Assembly (NCBI GenBank): GCA_963974055.1
Contig: CAXBCP010000058.1
Span: 1-15,389, forward strand
DNA: 15,389 bases
Reading direction: 5' to 3'
Origin: CAXBCP01 sp963974055
GTDB lineage: Bacteria > Pseudomonadota > Alphaproteobacteria > MPNO01 > UBA830
Numbering within the stretch: position 1 is the first letter of the stretch; the number at the start of each line of letters is the position of its first letter. Under the pieces are notes generated by a model. That model was given only the letters and a program-made list of their open reading frames with translations. It was not told the DNA's origin and ran no database searches. The position numbers and the translations under genes are program-made. Shown piece after piece: positions 1 through 7,072 of the stretch.

Positions 1-6
1 CGGCGC

Positions 7-756
7 ATGAATGAACGGCCGGCGGTCCTGATCCTGGGCGGCACGGCGGAAGCGGTAGCCCTGGCGGAAAAGGCATCCGCCCGTTTCGACGTTACCTATT
101 CCCTGGCGGGCCGCACCCGCGCCCCCGCCCTGCCCGGCGATGTCGCGACCCGCAGCGGCGGGTTCGGCGGGGCGGCGGCGCTGGCCCGGTGGATCGAACA
201 GAACGACATACATGCCGTTATCGATGCGACGCACCCCTTCGCCGACCGCATCGCCCAACATGCCGCCGCGGCCTGCACACGGACCGGCATTCCGCGCCTG
301 AAACTGGTCCGCCCGGCATGGGAAAGACAGGACGGAGACGACTGGCGCATGGCGGAAAACGCCGCCGACGCGGCGCGGCTGGTCCCGGAAACCGGCAGGC
401 GCGCCTTCCTGTCCATCGGCCGCCAGGAACTGGACGCGTTTGCCGGACTGGCGGAAACAGAACCGGTCGTCCGGTCCATCGATCCCCCCGAAGACGGCGA
501 TGCCGTGCCGGGGGCAACCTATATTGCCGGGCGCGGCCCGTTCACGGTGGCGGATGAAACGGCGGTGCTGCGCCGCCACGCGATCGACGTGGTGGTCAGC
601 CGGAATGCCGGGGGCGATTCGACCTATGCCAAGATCGCGGCGGCGCGGGCGCTCGGCCTGCCGGTCGTCATGATCGCCCGCCCGCAGAGCCCGCCGGGCG
701 AATGTGCGGAAACCGTCGCGGACGCCCTGGACTGGCTGGACCGCGCGGCGGGTTAA
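7..756 (+). CDS. cobK: Precorrin-6A reductase (CobK/CbiJ family)
   Basis: A 249-residue cytosolic protein of the usual CobK/CbiJ length. The family reduces precorrin-6A (or its cobalt form) with NADPH to give precorrin-6B, the substrate of CobL. Visible family motifs are an N-terminal nucleotide-binding LGGTAEA (residues 10-16), SLAGRT (32-37), GGFGG (51-55), DATHPFA (73-79) and VSRNAGG (197-203), followed by the C-terminal segment ending VVMIARP. The ATG at 7 is used because the protein then begins directly before the first beta strand (AVLILGG). A TGA in another frame overlaps it (ATGA, 7-10), suggesting translational coupling to an upstream gene outside the window. The gene is convergent with cobM, 59 bp away. 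Sequence alone does not tell whether the natural substrate carries cobalt. Confidence 0.95.
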   Translation: MNERPAVLILGGTAEAVALAEKASARFDVTYSLAGRTRAPALPGDVATRSGGFGGAAALARWIEQNDIHAVIDATHPFADRIAQHAAAACTRTGIPRLKLVRPAWERQDGDDWRMAENAADAARLVPETGRRAFLSIGRQELDAFAGLAETEPVVRSIDPPEDGDAVPGATYIAGRGPFTVADETAVLRRHAIDVVVSRNAGGDSTYAKIAAARALGLPVVMIARPQSPPGECAETVADALDWLDRAAG

Positions 757-815
757 AACCGGAGCCTATTCCGCTTGCGCGGACGCGGGCCGGTGCCGTC
801 AAAACACGAAACGCA

Positions 816-1583
816 CTACCCCTTGCGGCGGGGCCGCAGGACGTGGACATGATCGGCATTATAGAGCGCGGAATCGGTGAACCCTTCGTCGGGCGCCAGC
901 ACCCGTCCGACCAGGATCAGGGCGGTGCGCGTGATCTTCGCGGCGCGGACCTTTTCGCGGATATCGGCCAGCGTGCCCTCGACCACCTGTTCGTCCGGCC
1001 AGCTTGCCCGGTACACCATGGCGACCGGGCAGTCCGCGCCGTAATGGGGAATCAGCGTTTCGCAGACATGCTTCATGTTGCGCACCGACAGGTGGATGGC
1101 GAGGGTCGCCCCCGATTTGCCGAGCGTGTCGAGGTCTTCGGCATTGGGCATGGCCGACGCCTTCATCGCGGTACGCGTCAGGATTACGGTCTGGGAGACA
1201 TCGGGCAGGGTCAGTTCGCGCCGCAGAAGCGCCGCCGCCGCCGCATAGGCCGGCACGCCGGGCACGATTTCGAAATCGATCCCCAGCGCGTCGAGCCGCC
1301 GGATCTGTTCGCCGATGGCGCCATACAGCGACGGATCGCCGGAATGGACGCGCGCGACGTCGTGGCCGGCCGCATGGGCCTTTTCCATCTCGGCGATGAT
1401 GTCGTCCAGGGTCAGCGGTGCGGTGTCGATCACGACGGCCCCGTCCGGCGCGTGGGCGACGACCGCTTCGGGCACAAGCGAGCCCGCATAGAGACAGACC
1501 GGACAGCGCGCGATCACGTCGCGCCCGCGAATGGTAAGCAGATCGGGATCGCCCGGCCCCGCGCCGATAAACCAGACCGTCAT
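816..1583 (-). CDS. cobM: Precorrin-4 C11-methyltransferase
   Basis: A 255-residue member of the SAM-dependent uroporphyrinogen/precorrin methyltransferase (tetrapyrrole methylase) superfamily. CobM methylates C-11 of precorrin-4 to give precorrin-5. The N-terminal glycine-rich loop GAGPGDPDLLT lies at residues 7-17, the SAM-binding HSGDPSLYG at 80-88 and VPGVPAYAAAA at 107-117; these are the standard CobM/CbiF signatures and the length is typical. The reading frame stays open far upstream, but that extension is only the antisense-like shadow of the cbiG-cobJ gene. The true start is the ATG at 1583, which overlaps the TGA of cbiG-cobJ by 4 bases, so translation is probably coupled. It is the last gene of the cbiX-to-cobM operon and faces cobK. 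Confidence 0.95.
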   Translation of the reverse strand: MTVWFIGAGPGDPDLLTIRGRDVIARCPVCLYAGSLVPEAVVAHAPDGAVVIDTAPLTLDDIIAEMEKAHAAGHDVARVHSGDPSLYGAIGEQIRRLDALGIDFEIVPGVPAYAAAAALLRRELTLPDVSQTVILTRTAMKASAMPNAEDLDTLGKSGATLAIHLSVRNMKHVCETLIPHYGADCPVAMVYRASWPDEQVVEGTLADIREKVRAAKITRTALILVGRVLAPDEGFTDSALYNADHVHVLRPRRKG

Positions 1584-3409
1584 CCCGTATTTTCCCTGTT
1601 TTCTGTGTTTTTCCCGGGGTTTTTCCCGGCATAGCCCCGGGGCGTATAAACCCAGGCGCGCCCGTCGCCGCGCGGAACCGCCCGGGTCTCGGACGAGCCC
1701 ACCAGCACCACCGTCAGCATGTCGACATCGGCGGGATCGAGCGCGCCCAGCGTGACCGTGCGCACCTGTTCGCCGTCGCGCCCGAGATTGCGGGCGAGAA
1801 CCACCGGCGTGGTTTCGGGCCGCGCCGTCAGCAGGATTTCCCGCGCCTTGCCGAGCTGCCATGTCCGCCGCCGCGAGACCGGGTTGTAGAACGCGACCAC
1901 GAAATCGCCGTCCGCCGCGGCCTGCAGGCGGCGTTCGATCGCCTCCCACGGGGTCAGCAGGTCGGACAGCGAAACGGTGCAGAAATCGTGGCCGAGCGGC
2001 GCGCCGGACCGGGCGGCGGCGGCCTGCAGCGCGGAAATGCCGGGACAGACCTGGATGGCGACACGCCCCCAGTCGTCGCGCCCGCCGTTCTCCAGCAGTT
2101 CGAAGGCCAGCGTCGCCATGGCATAGATGCCGGGATCGCCGGACGATACCAGCGCGACCGTCTTTCCGGTCGCGGCCAGGTCGAGCGCCGCGCGCACGCG
2201 GTCGGTTTCCTCGCCCAGCGGAAAGTCGTGCCGGGTTTTGCCCGCCGCGCGATCCCCCAGCAGGTCGAGATACAGCGAATAGCCGACCAGATCGGTCGCG
2301 GCGGCGATGACAGATTCGGATTCCGCCGTCATCCATGCGTCGCTGCCCGGCCCGGTGCCGACGATCAGCAGGCGGCCCCGGGCCACGCTTCCGGCAGGCG
2401 ACAGGATGGGCGCAGGTGCGACGGCCAGCGCGCAGGTCGCACGGGCGGACTTGGTTTTTTCCGCCAGCAGCGCACCGTCCGGCCCGGCGGCGGCGAGGGC
2501 AGCCCCTTCGGACACGCCGTGACAGCCGACTTCGCGGAACACCACGTCCGACGGGTTTTTCAGCCGCGGCGTTTCGGCGTCCAGCGTTGCCGCATCGAAA
2601 AACCGGGCCTCGACGCCGAGCGCGGCGGCGACCGCGTGAACGGCGGGCTCGTCGGCTTTCAGGTCGAGCGAATAGACACCGGCGATGGCGGCGGGCGCGA
2701 TATCGGCCCCGGCCAGCGCCGCCCGGACCAGATCGAGAAGCTCGTCCGGCGCGGCCCCGCGTTCGCAACCGACGCCGATTGCGATGCTGGCCGGGTGATA
2801 CACCAGGTGGCGCGCATCGCCCGCCTCTGCATGGGGCGTCGCGGTTATGCGCAGGGCGCCGCCCAGATCGCGTTCGATCCCGGCATCGGCGATGAAGGGC
2901 GGCACGGCGCCGTCCAGCCCGACCGTTTCCCCGGCGAGCAGGTCCGCCGCGAAGGATTTCACGTCCGCCGGATTGGCCAGCGTCCAGCCCGGCGGCGGGT
3001 TGTCGAGCGCAACCCCGAAGCGCACGTCCCCGGCCGTGGTTATGGCCGGGGCGACGCCGAGGGCCCTGCCGATCTTCGCGGCCAGTTCGTTGGCGCCGTG
3101 ATGGCCGCCGAGCAGCGGAACCACGGCCGAGCCGTCTTCCGCCACCGCGATCACCGGCGGCTCCAACGTCTTGTCGGCAAGGCTGTCGGCGAGAAGGCGG
3201 ATCAGGATCCCGGCCGCGCAGATGCCGATCACCGGCGTACCGGCGGCGAACAGGGCGCGCAGGTGATCGCCGGTATCGTCGAACGGCACGTCCGCTGAAT
3301 CGACCCGGCGCGCCAGACCGTGGATCTGCGCGCCCGGCAGCGCGCCCGCGATGCGTTGCGCGACGTCGCACCCGCCCGGCCCGAGAACGATAACCGCCGC
3401 CGTGCTCAT
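1580..3409 (-). CDS. cobJ: CbiG-CobJ fusion: cobalt-precorrin-5A hydrolase-like domain plus precorrin-3B C17-methyltransferase
   Basis: A 609-residue two-part protein. Residues 1 to about 330 are a complete CbiG: the N-terminal part carries ICAAGILIRLL (63-73) and LLGGHHGANELA (99-110), and the C-terminal CobE-like part runs from about 208 to 330, with GVGCERG (212-218) and FREVGCHGVSEGAAL (291-305). From about 345 to 592 it is CobJ, a tetrapyrrole methylase with VGTGPGSDAW (350-359), SSGDPGIYAMA (422-432), CPGISALQAAAA (455-466) and AFYNPVS (506-512). CobJ methylates C-17 and contracts the ring; CbiG opens the delta-lactone and releases the C2 fragment in the early-cobalt pathway. The start is the ATG at 3409, overlapping the cobI stop by 4 bases. 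The short lysine/asparagine-rich tail (596-609) looks unstructured. Whether the CbiG half is active on a cobalt-free substrate is unknown. Confidence 0.93.
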   Translation of the reverse strand: MSTAAVIVLGPGGCDVAQRIAGALPGAQIHGLARRVDSADVPFDDTGDHLRALFAAGTPVIGICAAGILIRLLADSLADKTLEPPVIAVAEDGSAVVPLLGGHHGANELAAKIGRALGVAPAITTAGDVRFGVALDNPPPGWTLANPADVKSFAADLLAGETVGLDGAVPPFIADAGIERDLGGALRITATPHAEAGDARHLVYHPASIAIGVGCERGAAPDELLDLVRAALAGADIAPAAIAGVYSLDLKADEPAVHAVAAALGVEARFFDAATLDAETPRLKNPSDVVFREVGCHGVSEGAALAAAGPDGALLAEKTKSARATCALAVAPAPILSPAGSVARGRLLIVGTGPGSDAWMTAESESVIAAATDLVGYSLYLDLLGDRAAGKTRHDFPLGEETDRVRAALDLAATGKTVALVSSGDPGIYAMATLAFELLENGGRDDWGRVAIQVCPGISALQAAAARSGAPLGHDFCTVSLSDLLTPWEAIERRLQAAADGDFVVAFYNPVSRRRTWQLGKAREILLTARPETTPVVLARNLGRDGEQVRTVTLGALDPADVDMLTVVLVGSSETRAVPRGDGRAWVYTPRGYAGKNPGKNTENRENTG

Positions 3410-4110
3410 GCCCACACCTCCGCGCGCTTGTGAACGAGGATCATGGAAAAATACGGGGCATCGCCGTCGCCGACATCGGCCAGCGGGACGATGCGCTGTT
3501 CCGCCATGGTCGCCCGTTCGATATAGCGGGCATTCTCCATAAGGCCGAGGTCTTCGATAACGCCGCGGATTTTTTTGAGATGGCGGCCGACCTTGATGAC
3601 CGCCGCCGCGTCGGCATCGGCCAGGCGCTGCTTCAGGACGTCGGCGCCGAGCGGCCCGGGAATCACGGTCAGCACGTCGTTGCGCGCCGATAGCGGCGTG
3701 CCGAGCGCCGCGGCGCAGGCGGTCAGCGACGACACGCCGGGAACGACCTCCACCGGGTGCGCCCCGGCGAGGCGGCCGAACAGATACATGAAAGAGCCGT
3801 AGAAGAACGGATCGCCTTCGCAAATCACCGCGACGTCGTCGCCGGCGGCCAGGGCTTCGCCGATCTCGACCGCGGCGCGGTCGTAGACGTCGTCCGCCGG
3901 GAAGCGCGCCGGCAGAAGCGGCATCCGGATCGCGATCTCGCGCTGGGTGCCCGGCAGGTGACCGGCCACGATCTCGCGCGCGAGGCTGGGGCCGACCTCC
4001 GGCGCGGGCCAGGCGAGCACCGGCACGGATTGCAGGATGCGCAGCGCTTTCAGCGTCACCAGTTCGGGATCGCCGGGACCGACGCCGACGCCGTACAGGG
4101 TGCCGGCCAT
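3406..4110 (-). CDS. cobI: Precorrin-2 C20-methyltransferase
   Basis: A 234-residue SAM-dependent tetrapyrrole methylase that converts precorrin-2 to precorrin-3A by methylating C-20, the entry step of the corrin-specific pathway. Family signatures are GVGVGPGDPELVTLKAL (7-23), CEGDPFFYGSFMYL (97-110) and EVVPGVSSLTACAAALGTPL (121-140). The length matches CobI/CbiL. The ATG at 4110 overlaps the cobL TGA by one base (TGATG), and its own TGA overlaps the cbiG-cobJ ATG by four, placing it in the middle of a translationally coupled string. I cannot separate CobI (precorrin-2) from CbiL (cobalt-factor II) specificity by eye; the surrounding CobK, CobN and CobO favour the Cob name. Confidence 0.94.
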   Translation of the reverse strand: MAGTLYGVGVGPGDPELVTLKALRILQSVPVLAWPAPEVGPSLAREIVAGHLPGTQREIAIRMPLLPARFPADDVYDRAAVEIGEALAAGDDVAVICEGDPFFYGSFMYLFGRLAGAHPVEVVPGVSSLTACAAALGTPLSARNDVLTVIPGPLGADVLKQRLADADAAAVIKVGRHLKKIRGVIEDLGLMENARYIERATMAEQRIVPLADVGDGDAPYFSMILVHKRAEVWA

Positions 4111-5318
4111 CAGGACTTGACCGCCGCAAGCTGGGTGATCGTCATCAGGGGCTTCCAGCCGGTAAACGGCCCGACCGGTTCGGCCCGCGACACGGAAATC
4201 CGGATCAGGTCGCCGCCATGACGTTCACGGAACGCCACCAGTGCCGCCTCGCCTTCGAGGGTTACGGCATTGGCCACCAGGCGGCCGCGTGCCGCCAGGG
4301 CATCCCAGCACAGGTCCAGCAGGCCCGGCGTGGCGGCGCCGCCGCCGATAAAGACCGCATCCGGCGTGTCGAGCCCGGTCAGGACGCTGGTCGCATCGCC
4401 TTCGATCATGCCGAGCCGCGGCACGCCCAGCGCGATGGCATTGCGGGCGATCAGCCCGATCCGGTCGGCGCGGCTTTCCACCGCCGTCGCCCGGCAGGAC
4501 GGGTGGCTGCGCATCCATTCGATCGCCACCGAGCCGCAGCCGGCGCCGATATCCCACAAATGCTGGCCCGGCAGGGGCGCCAGGGCCGCCAGGGTCGCGG
4601 CGCGGACTTCGCGCTTGGTGATATTGCCGTCGCTGATAAACGCATCGTCCGGCAGGCCGGGCGTGCGCGGCAGGATTACCGCATCCGGCCCGGCGACGCA
4701 TTCGACGCCGAGCGTGTTGAACGGCGCGATATCGCCGTGACGCCAGGTCGAGGCGACGCCTTCGACGCCGCGTTCCTGCGGGCCGCCCATATGTTCGAGC
4801 ACGAAAAGCCGGCTGTCGCCGTAGCCGCGCTCGGTGAGAACTTCGGCAACCCGCGCCGGGGTATCCGCCCCGTCCGACAGGATCATCAGCCGCGCGCCCG
4901 GATGGATAAACGGGACCGCCAGCGAGACCGGGCGGCCGTGCAGGGTAAGCTGTTCGACATCGGCGAGCGCCCAGCCGAGCCGCGACGCCGCCAGCGAAAA
5001 CGCCGACAGCGACGGCACGACATCCATTTCATCGGCGTCGAAATGCTTCGCCAGGGTGACGCCGATCCCGAAAAACATCGGATCGCCGGTCGCCAGCACG
5101 CAGACCGGCGTGCCGCGCCGCTCCGCGATCTGCGGCATCAGGTCGGTCAGCGGGGTCGGCCAGGTCAGGCGCGCACGGCCGTCATCGGGGATCATCGCGA
5201 AATGCCGCGCGCCGCCGACCAGCGTTTGCGCGCCGTCGACCAGCATCCGCCCGCGGGGAGACAGCCCGTCGAGCCCGTCTTCGCCGATGCCGACGACGCT
5301 GAGCCAGCGGTCGGTCAT
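4110..5318 (-). CDS. cobL: Precorrin-6Y C5,15-methyltransferase (decarboxylating), CbiE-CbiT fusion
   Basis: A 402-residue bifunctional enzyme that methylates C-5 and C-15 of precorrin-6B and removes the C-12 acetate carboxyl to yield precorrin-8X. Residues 1 to about 205 form the CbiE-type tetrapyrrole methylase, with SVVGIGEDGLDGLS (7-20), LATGDPMFFGIG (75-86) and VPSLSAFSLAASRLGW (101-116). Residues from about 225 to 402 form the CbiT-type Rossmann methyltransferase/decarboxylase, with ITKREVRA (233-240) followed by the SAM motif DIGAGCGSVAIEW (256-268) and FIGGGA (323-328). Length and domain order are those of standard CobL. The ATG at 5318 overlaps the cobH stop by four bases, and its TGA overlaps the cobI ATG by one. 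Confidence 0.96.
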   Translation of the reverse strand: MTDRWLSVVGIGEDGLDGLSPRGRMLVDGAQTLVGGARHFAMIPDDGRARLTWPTPLTDLMPQIAERRGTPVCVLATGDPMFFGIGVTLAKHFDADEMDVVPSLSAFSLAASRLGWALADVEQLTLHGRPVSLAVPFIHPGARLMILSDGADTPARVAEVLTERGYGDSRLFVLEHMGGPQERGVEGVASTWRHGDIAPFNTLGVECVAGPDAVILPRTPGLPDDAFISDGNITKREVRAATLAALAPLPGQHLWDIGAGCGSVAIEWMRSHPSCRATAVESRADRIGLIARNAIALGVPRLGMIEGDATSVLTGLDTPDAVFIGGGAATPGLLDLCWDALAARGRLVANAVTLEGEAALVAFRERHGGDLIRISVSRAEPVGPFTGWKPLMTITQLAAVKS

Positions 5319-5944
5319 GCGTCGTAGCGCCCGGCCAGCGCATTGACGGCGGCGGCGGCGATGGCGCTGCCGCCGCGGCGGCCGAGCAGCGTCATATAGG
5401 GCACGTCATGGGTGCCGTCGTTCAGCGCATCCTTGGATTCGGCCGCGCCGACGAACCCGACCGGGAAGCCGAGAATCGCCGCCGGTTTGCGCGACGGATC
5501 CGCCGCGATCACTTCGAGCAGCCGGAACAGCGCCGTCGGCGCGTTGCCGATGGCGACCACGCTGCCCGGCAGAAGCGGCTTCCACAGTTCGACCTGGGCG
5601 GCGGACCGGGTGGTGCCCTGTTCCTTTGCCAGCGCCGCCAGATTGGGCAGGCGGATCATGCTGAGAACCTGGTTCCCGGCCGGCAGCCGCGCCGCGATGA
5701 CGCCGTCGGCGACCATTTGCGCATCGCAGATCACCGGCGCCCCGGCGGCCAGCGCAGTCCGCGCCGCGGATGCGGCACCGTCGGACCAGCGAAGGTCGCC
5801 GACGATTTCCGGCATGCCGCAGGCATGAACCAGGCGGATGGCGACATCTTCCATGTCCGGCGGTACGGCGGACAGGTCGGTTTCCGCCGCCACGATGTCG
5901 AAGGACCGGCGGTAGATTTCATCGGGATCGCGCAGATAATCCAT
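5315..5944 (-). CDS. cobH: Precorrin-8X methylmutase
   Basis: A 209-residue protein that moves a methyl group from C-11 to C-12, converting precorrin-8X to hydrogenobyrinate. The N-terminal DYLRDPDEIYRRSF is typical of the family. RLVHACGM (37-44) contains His40, which matches by position the catalytic histidine known in Pseudomonas denitrificans CobH. Further hallmarks are VICDAQMVADGV, IGNAPTALFRLLE and LGFPVGFVGAAESKDAL near the C-terminus. The length is normal. The gene follows cbiX after a 7-base gap and overlaps cobL by four bases. No key residue appears to be missing. Confidence 0.96.
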   Translation of the reverse strand: MDYLRDPDEIYRRSFDIVAAETDLSAVPPDMEDVAIRLVHACGMPEIVGDLRWSDGAASAARTALAAGAPVICDAQMVADGVIAARLPAGNQVLSMIRLPNLAALAKEQGTTRSAAQVELWKPLLPGSVVAIGNAPTALFRLLEVIAADPSRKPAAILGFPVGFVGAAESKDALNDGTHDVPYMTLLGRRGGSAIAAAAVNALAGRYDA

Positions 5945-5951
5945 GCCGGTA

Positions 5952-7013
5952 TCAGCCGTTCTCTTTCAGGGTTTTGGGCCCCAGCGGATGATCGGCATGG
6001 GGATAGGGATGATGGCCGTGCCCGTCGGCATGGCTGTGGCCGTGATCGTGATCGTGATCGTGATCGTGGGAATGACCATGCGCGTGATCGTGGCCGGGGT
6101 CGTGGCCGGGGTCGGGGTCGTGCGCATGGGGCGCCGCCGTGCCGGTGCCGATCCCCTCGACGTGGTGATGGTGGCTTTCCTGCGCCAGGCCGACCTCGGC
6201 CTCGAAGCCGAGCACCTGTTCGCGGTACTTGCAGAGCTGGCAGTTCATGTTGTTTTCGCCGCGGCGGATTTCGTCGATCCGTTCCATGAACGTCTCGACC
6301 ACCATCGGATGGTCGTTCAGGTAGGGCGCCTTGACGAATTCGATATCCGGATGGCGGGCGGCGACCATATCCGTGTAGTCGTAGATGCGCCGCACCAGCA
6401 CGCCGGTGAACAGGAAATAGGGAAACACCACGATACGGCGGTAGCCGAGCTTCGCCGCGTGTTCGAGCCCGGGTTCGACCAGCGGAAAGGTAACGCCGGA
6501 ATAGGCGGTTTCGCCCCAGCCAAAGCCGAAGCCTTCCCACAGCATGCGCATCACCTTGGCGACGTTGGAATTGGCGTCCGGGTCGGACGCCCCGCGCCCG
6601 ACGACGACGAGCATGGTCTCTTCCAGCGGCACGTCGCGCCCGGCGGCGTCCAGCGCCTCGTCGATGCGGTCGGCGGCGGCGCGCAGCATTTTGAGATCGA
6701 TGGCCAGTTCGCGCCCGTAGCGGATATCGACGCCGTCATGCCCGGCGGCCCAGGTGTTGAGCACCGACGGAATGTCGTTTTTCGCATGGCCCGCGGCGAA
6801 CAGCATGCCCGGCACCGCCAGCACGTCGGTAACGCCCTGCGCCGCCAGTTTCGCAAGCCCGTCCTTGATGACGGGGGTCGCGAATTCGAGAAACCCGTAC
6901 TCGACGGGGGTATCGCCGGCCTTTTCGCGGATCGCGATGGACAGTTTTTCGAACTCGGCAACGGCGCCTTCGTCCCGGCTGCCATGGCCGCATACCATGA
7001 TTCCTGTGGTCAA
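5952..7013 (-). CDS. cbiX: Long CbiX chelatase (sirohydrochlorin cobaltochelatase family) with CxxC motif and His-rich tail
   Basis: About 353 residues from the preferred start. Two CbiX-type chelatase domains fill residues 1-250: CGHGSRDEGAV (8-18, with the metal-binding His10), VPGMLFAAGHAKNDIP (67-82), and VVFPYFLFTGVLVRRI (195-210) in the second half. Then comes MNCQLCKYREQVLGFE (256-271), whose two cysteines (258, 261) match the MxCxxC motif that binds an Fe-S cluster in Bacillus megaterium CbiX. The last 75 residues hold more than 20 histidines in HD/HG/HS repeats. The family inserts Co2+ into sirohydrochlorin; the His tail probably stores or delivers metal. The TTG at 7013 is chosen because AGGGAG lies 6 bases upstream; another TTG at 7037 would add 8 residues, and an ATG at 6998 would cut off the conserved first strand. 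First gene of the cbiX-cobM operon, divergent from cobD. Confidence 0.9.
   Translation of the reverse strand: MTTGIMVCGHGSRDEGAVAEFEKLSIAIREKAGDTPVEYGFLEFATPVIKDGLAKLAAQGVTDVLAVPGMLFAAGHAKNDIPSVLNTWAAGHDGVDIRYGRELAIDLKMLRAAADRIDEALDAAGRDVPLEETMLVVVGRGASDPDANSNVAKVMRMLWEGFGFGWGETAYSGVTFPLVEPGLEHAAKLGYRRIVVFPYFLFTGVLVRRIYDYTDMVAARHPDIEFVKAPYLNDHPMVVETFMERIDEIRRGENNMNCQLCKYREQVLGFEAEVGLAQESHHHHVEGIGTGTAAPHAHDPDPGHDPGHDHAHGHSHDHDHDHDHGHSHADGHGHHPYPHADHPLGPKTLKENG
6042..6068. repeat. Hexanucleotide tandem repeat encoding the His-Asp run of CbiX
   Basis: Four exact copies of GTGATC followed by GTG lie within cbiX (plus-strand reading). On the coding strand this gives alternating CAC and GAT codons, hence the HDHDHDHDH stretch of the C-terminal tail. 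Such exact repeats can gain or lose units by slippage, always in steps of two residues, so tail length may vary between strains without a frameshift. Confidence 0.85.
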
Positions 7014-7017
7014 TTGT

Positions 7018-7025
7018 CTCTCCCT
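7018..7025 (-). promoter_or_regulatory. Ribosome-binding site deciding the cbiX start
   Basis: On the minus strand AGGGAGAG (7025-7018) lies just before a TTG at 7013-7011, with six bases between AGGGAG and the TTG. The longer frame starting at TTG 7037 has no comparable purine run before it. This favours a 353-residue CbiX beginning M-TTGIMVCGHG. A TTG start could lower translation of this first gene of the operon. Confidence 0.6.
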
Positions 7026-7043
7026 GTCCGACGGCAATTGATT

Positions 7044-7059
7044 CCCGGCGCGCGCCGGG
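7044..7059. repeat. Perfect 16-bp palindrome between cbiX and cobD
   Basis: CCCGGCGCGCGCCGGG is a perfect palindrome in the 59-bp gap between the divergent cbiX and cobD genes. It lies 30 bases upstream of the preferred cbiX start and 13 bases upstream of the cobD ATG. It could be an operator for a dimeric regulator serving both promoters or an RNA hairpin in a leader. No known operator consensus is recognised. Confidence 0.7.
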
Positions 7060-7070
7060 CGATTGTCGCC
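7058..7070 (+). promoter_or_regulatory. Small hairpin directly before the cobD start
   Basis: GGCGATTGTCGCC forms a perfect 5-bp stem with a 3-base loop, ending two bases before the first cobD ATG. It occupies the place where a Shine-Dalgarno sequence would be, and no good one is visible. It would hinder ribosome access if formed, or cobD may be translated from a poor site. It overlaps the adjacent 16-bp palindrome by two bases, so the two structures compete. Function is inferred only from position. Confidence 0.4.
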
Positions 7071-7072
7071 GG

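Noticed and set aside
757..815. Possible two-way terminator between cobK and cobM (ACCGG/CCGGT around CCGC/GCGG, 758-794)
   Set aside because: Stems are only 5 and 4 bp with internal unpaired bases and no T-run on either strand, so I do not call a terminator.
1988..3298. A 436-codon plus-strand frame opposite cbiG-cobJ
   Set aside because: No recognisable domain; composition is that of an antisense shadow.
816..3371. A very long minus-strand frame running through cobM and the cbiG-cobJ region
   Set aside because: Only the part from 1583 down to 816 has methyltransferase motifs. The rest is an Arg/Gly/Ala-rich shadow of cbiG-cobJ in another frame, not a fusion.
1580..4129. Apparent extension of the cbiG-cobJ frame upstream to 4129
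   Set aside because: Residues before MSTAAVIVLG are arginine-rich shadow sequence of cobI. The ATG at 3409 overlaps the cobI stop and begins the first conserved strand.
5952..6150. His-rich end of cbiX as a separate small metal-binding protein
   Set aside because: It is in frame and continuous with the chelatase domain, has no own start with a ribosome-binding site, and His-rich tails are known on CbiX.
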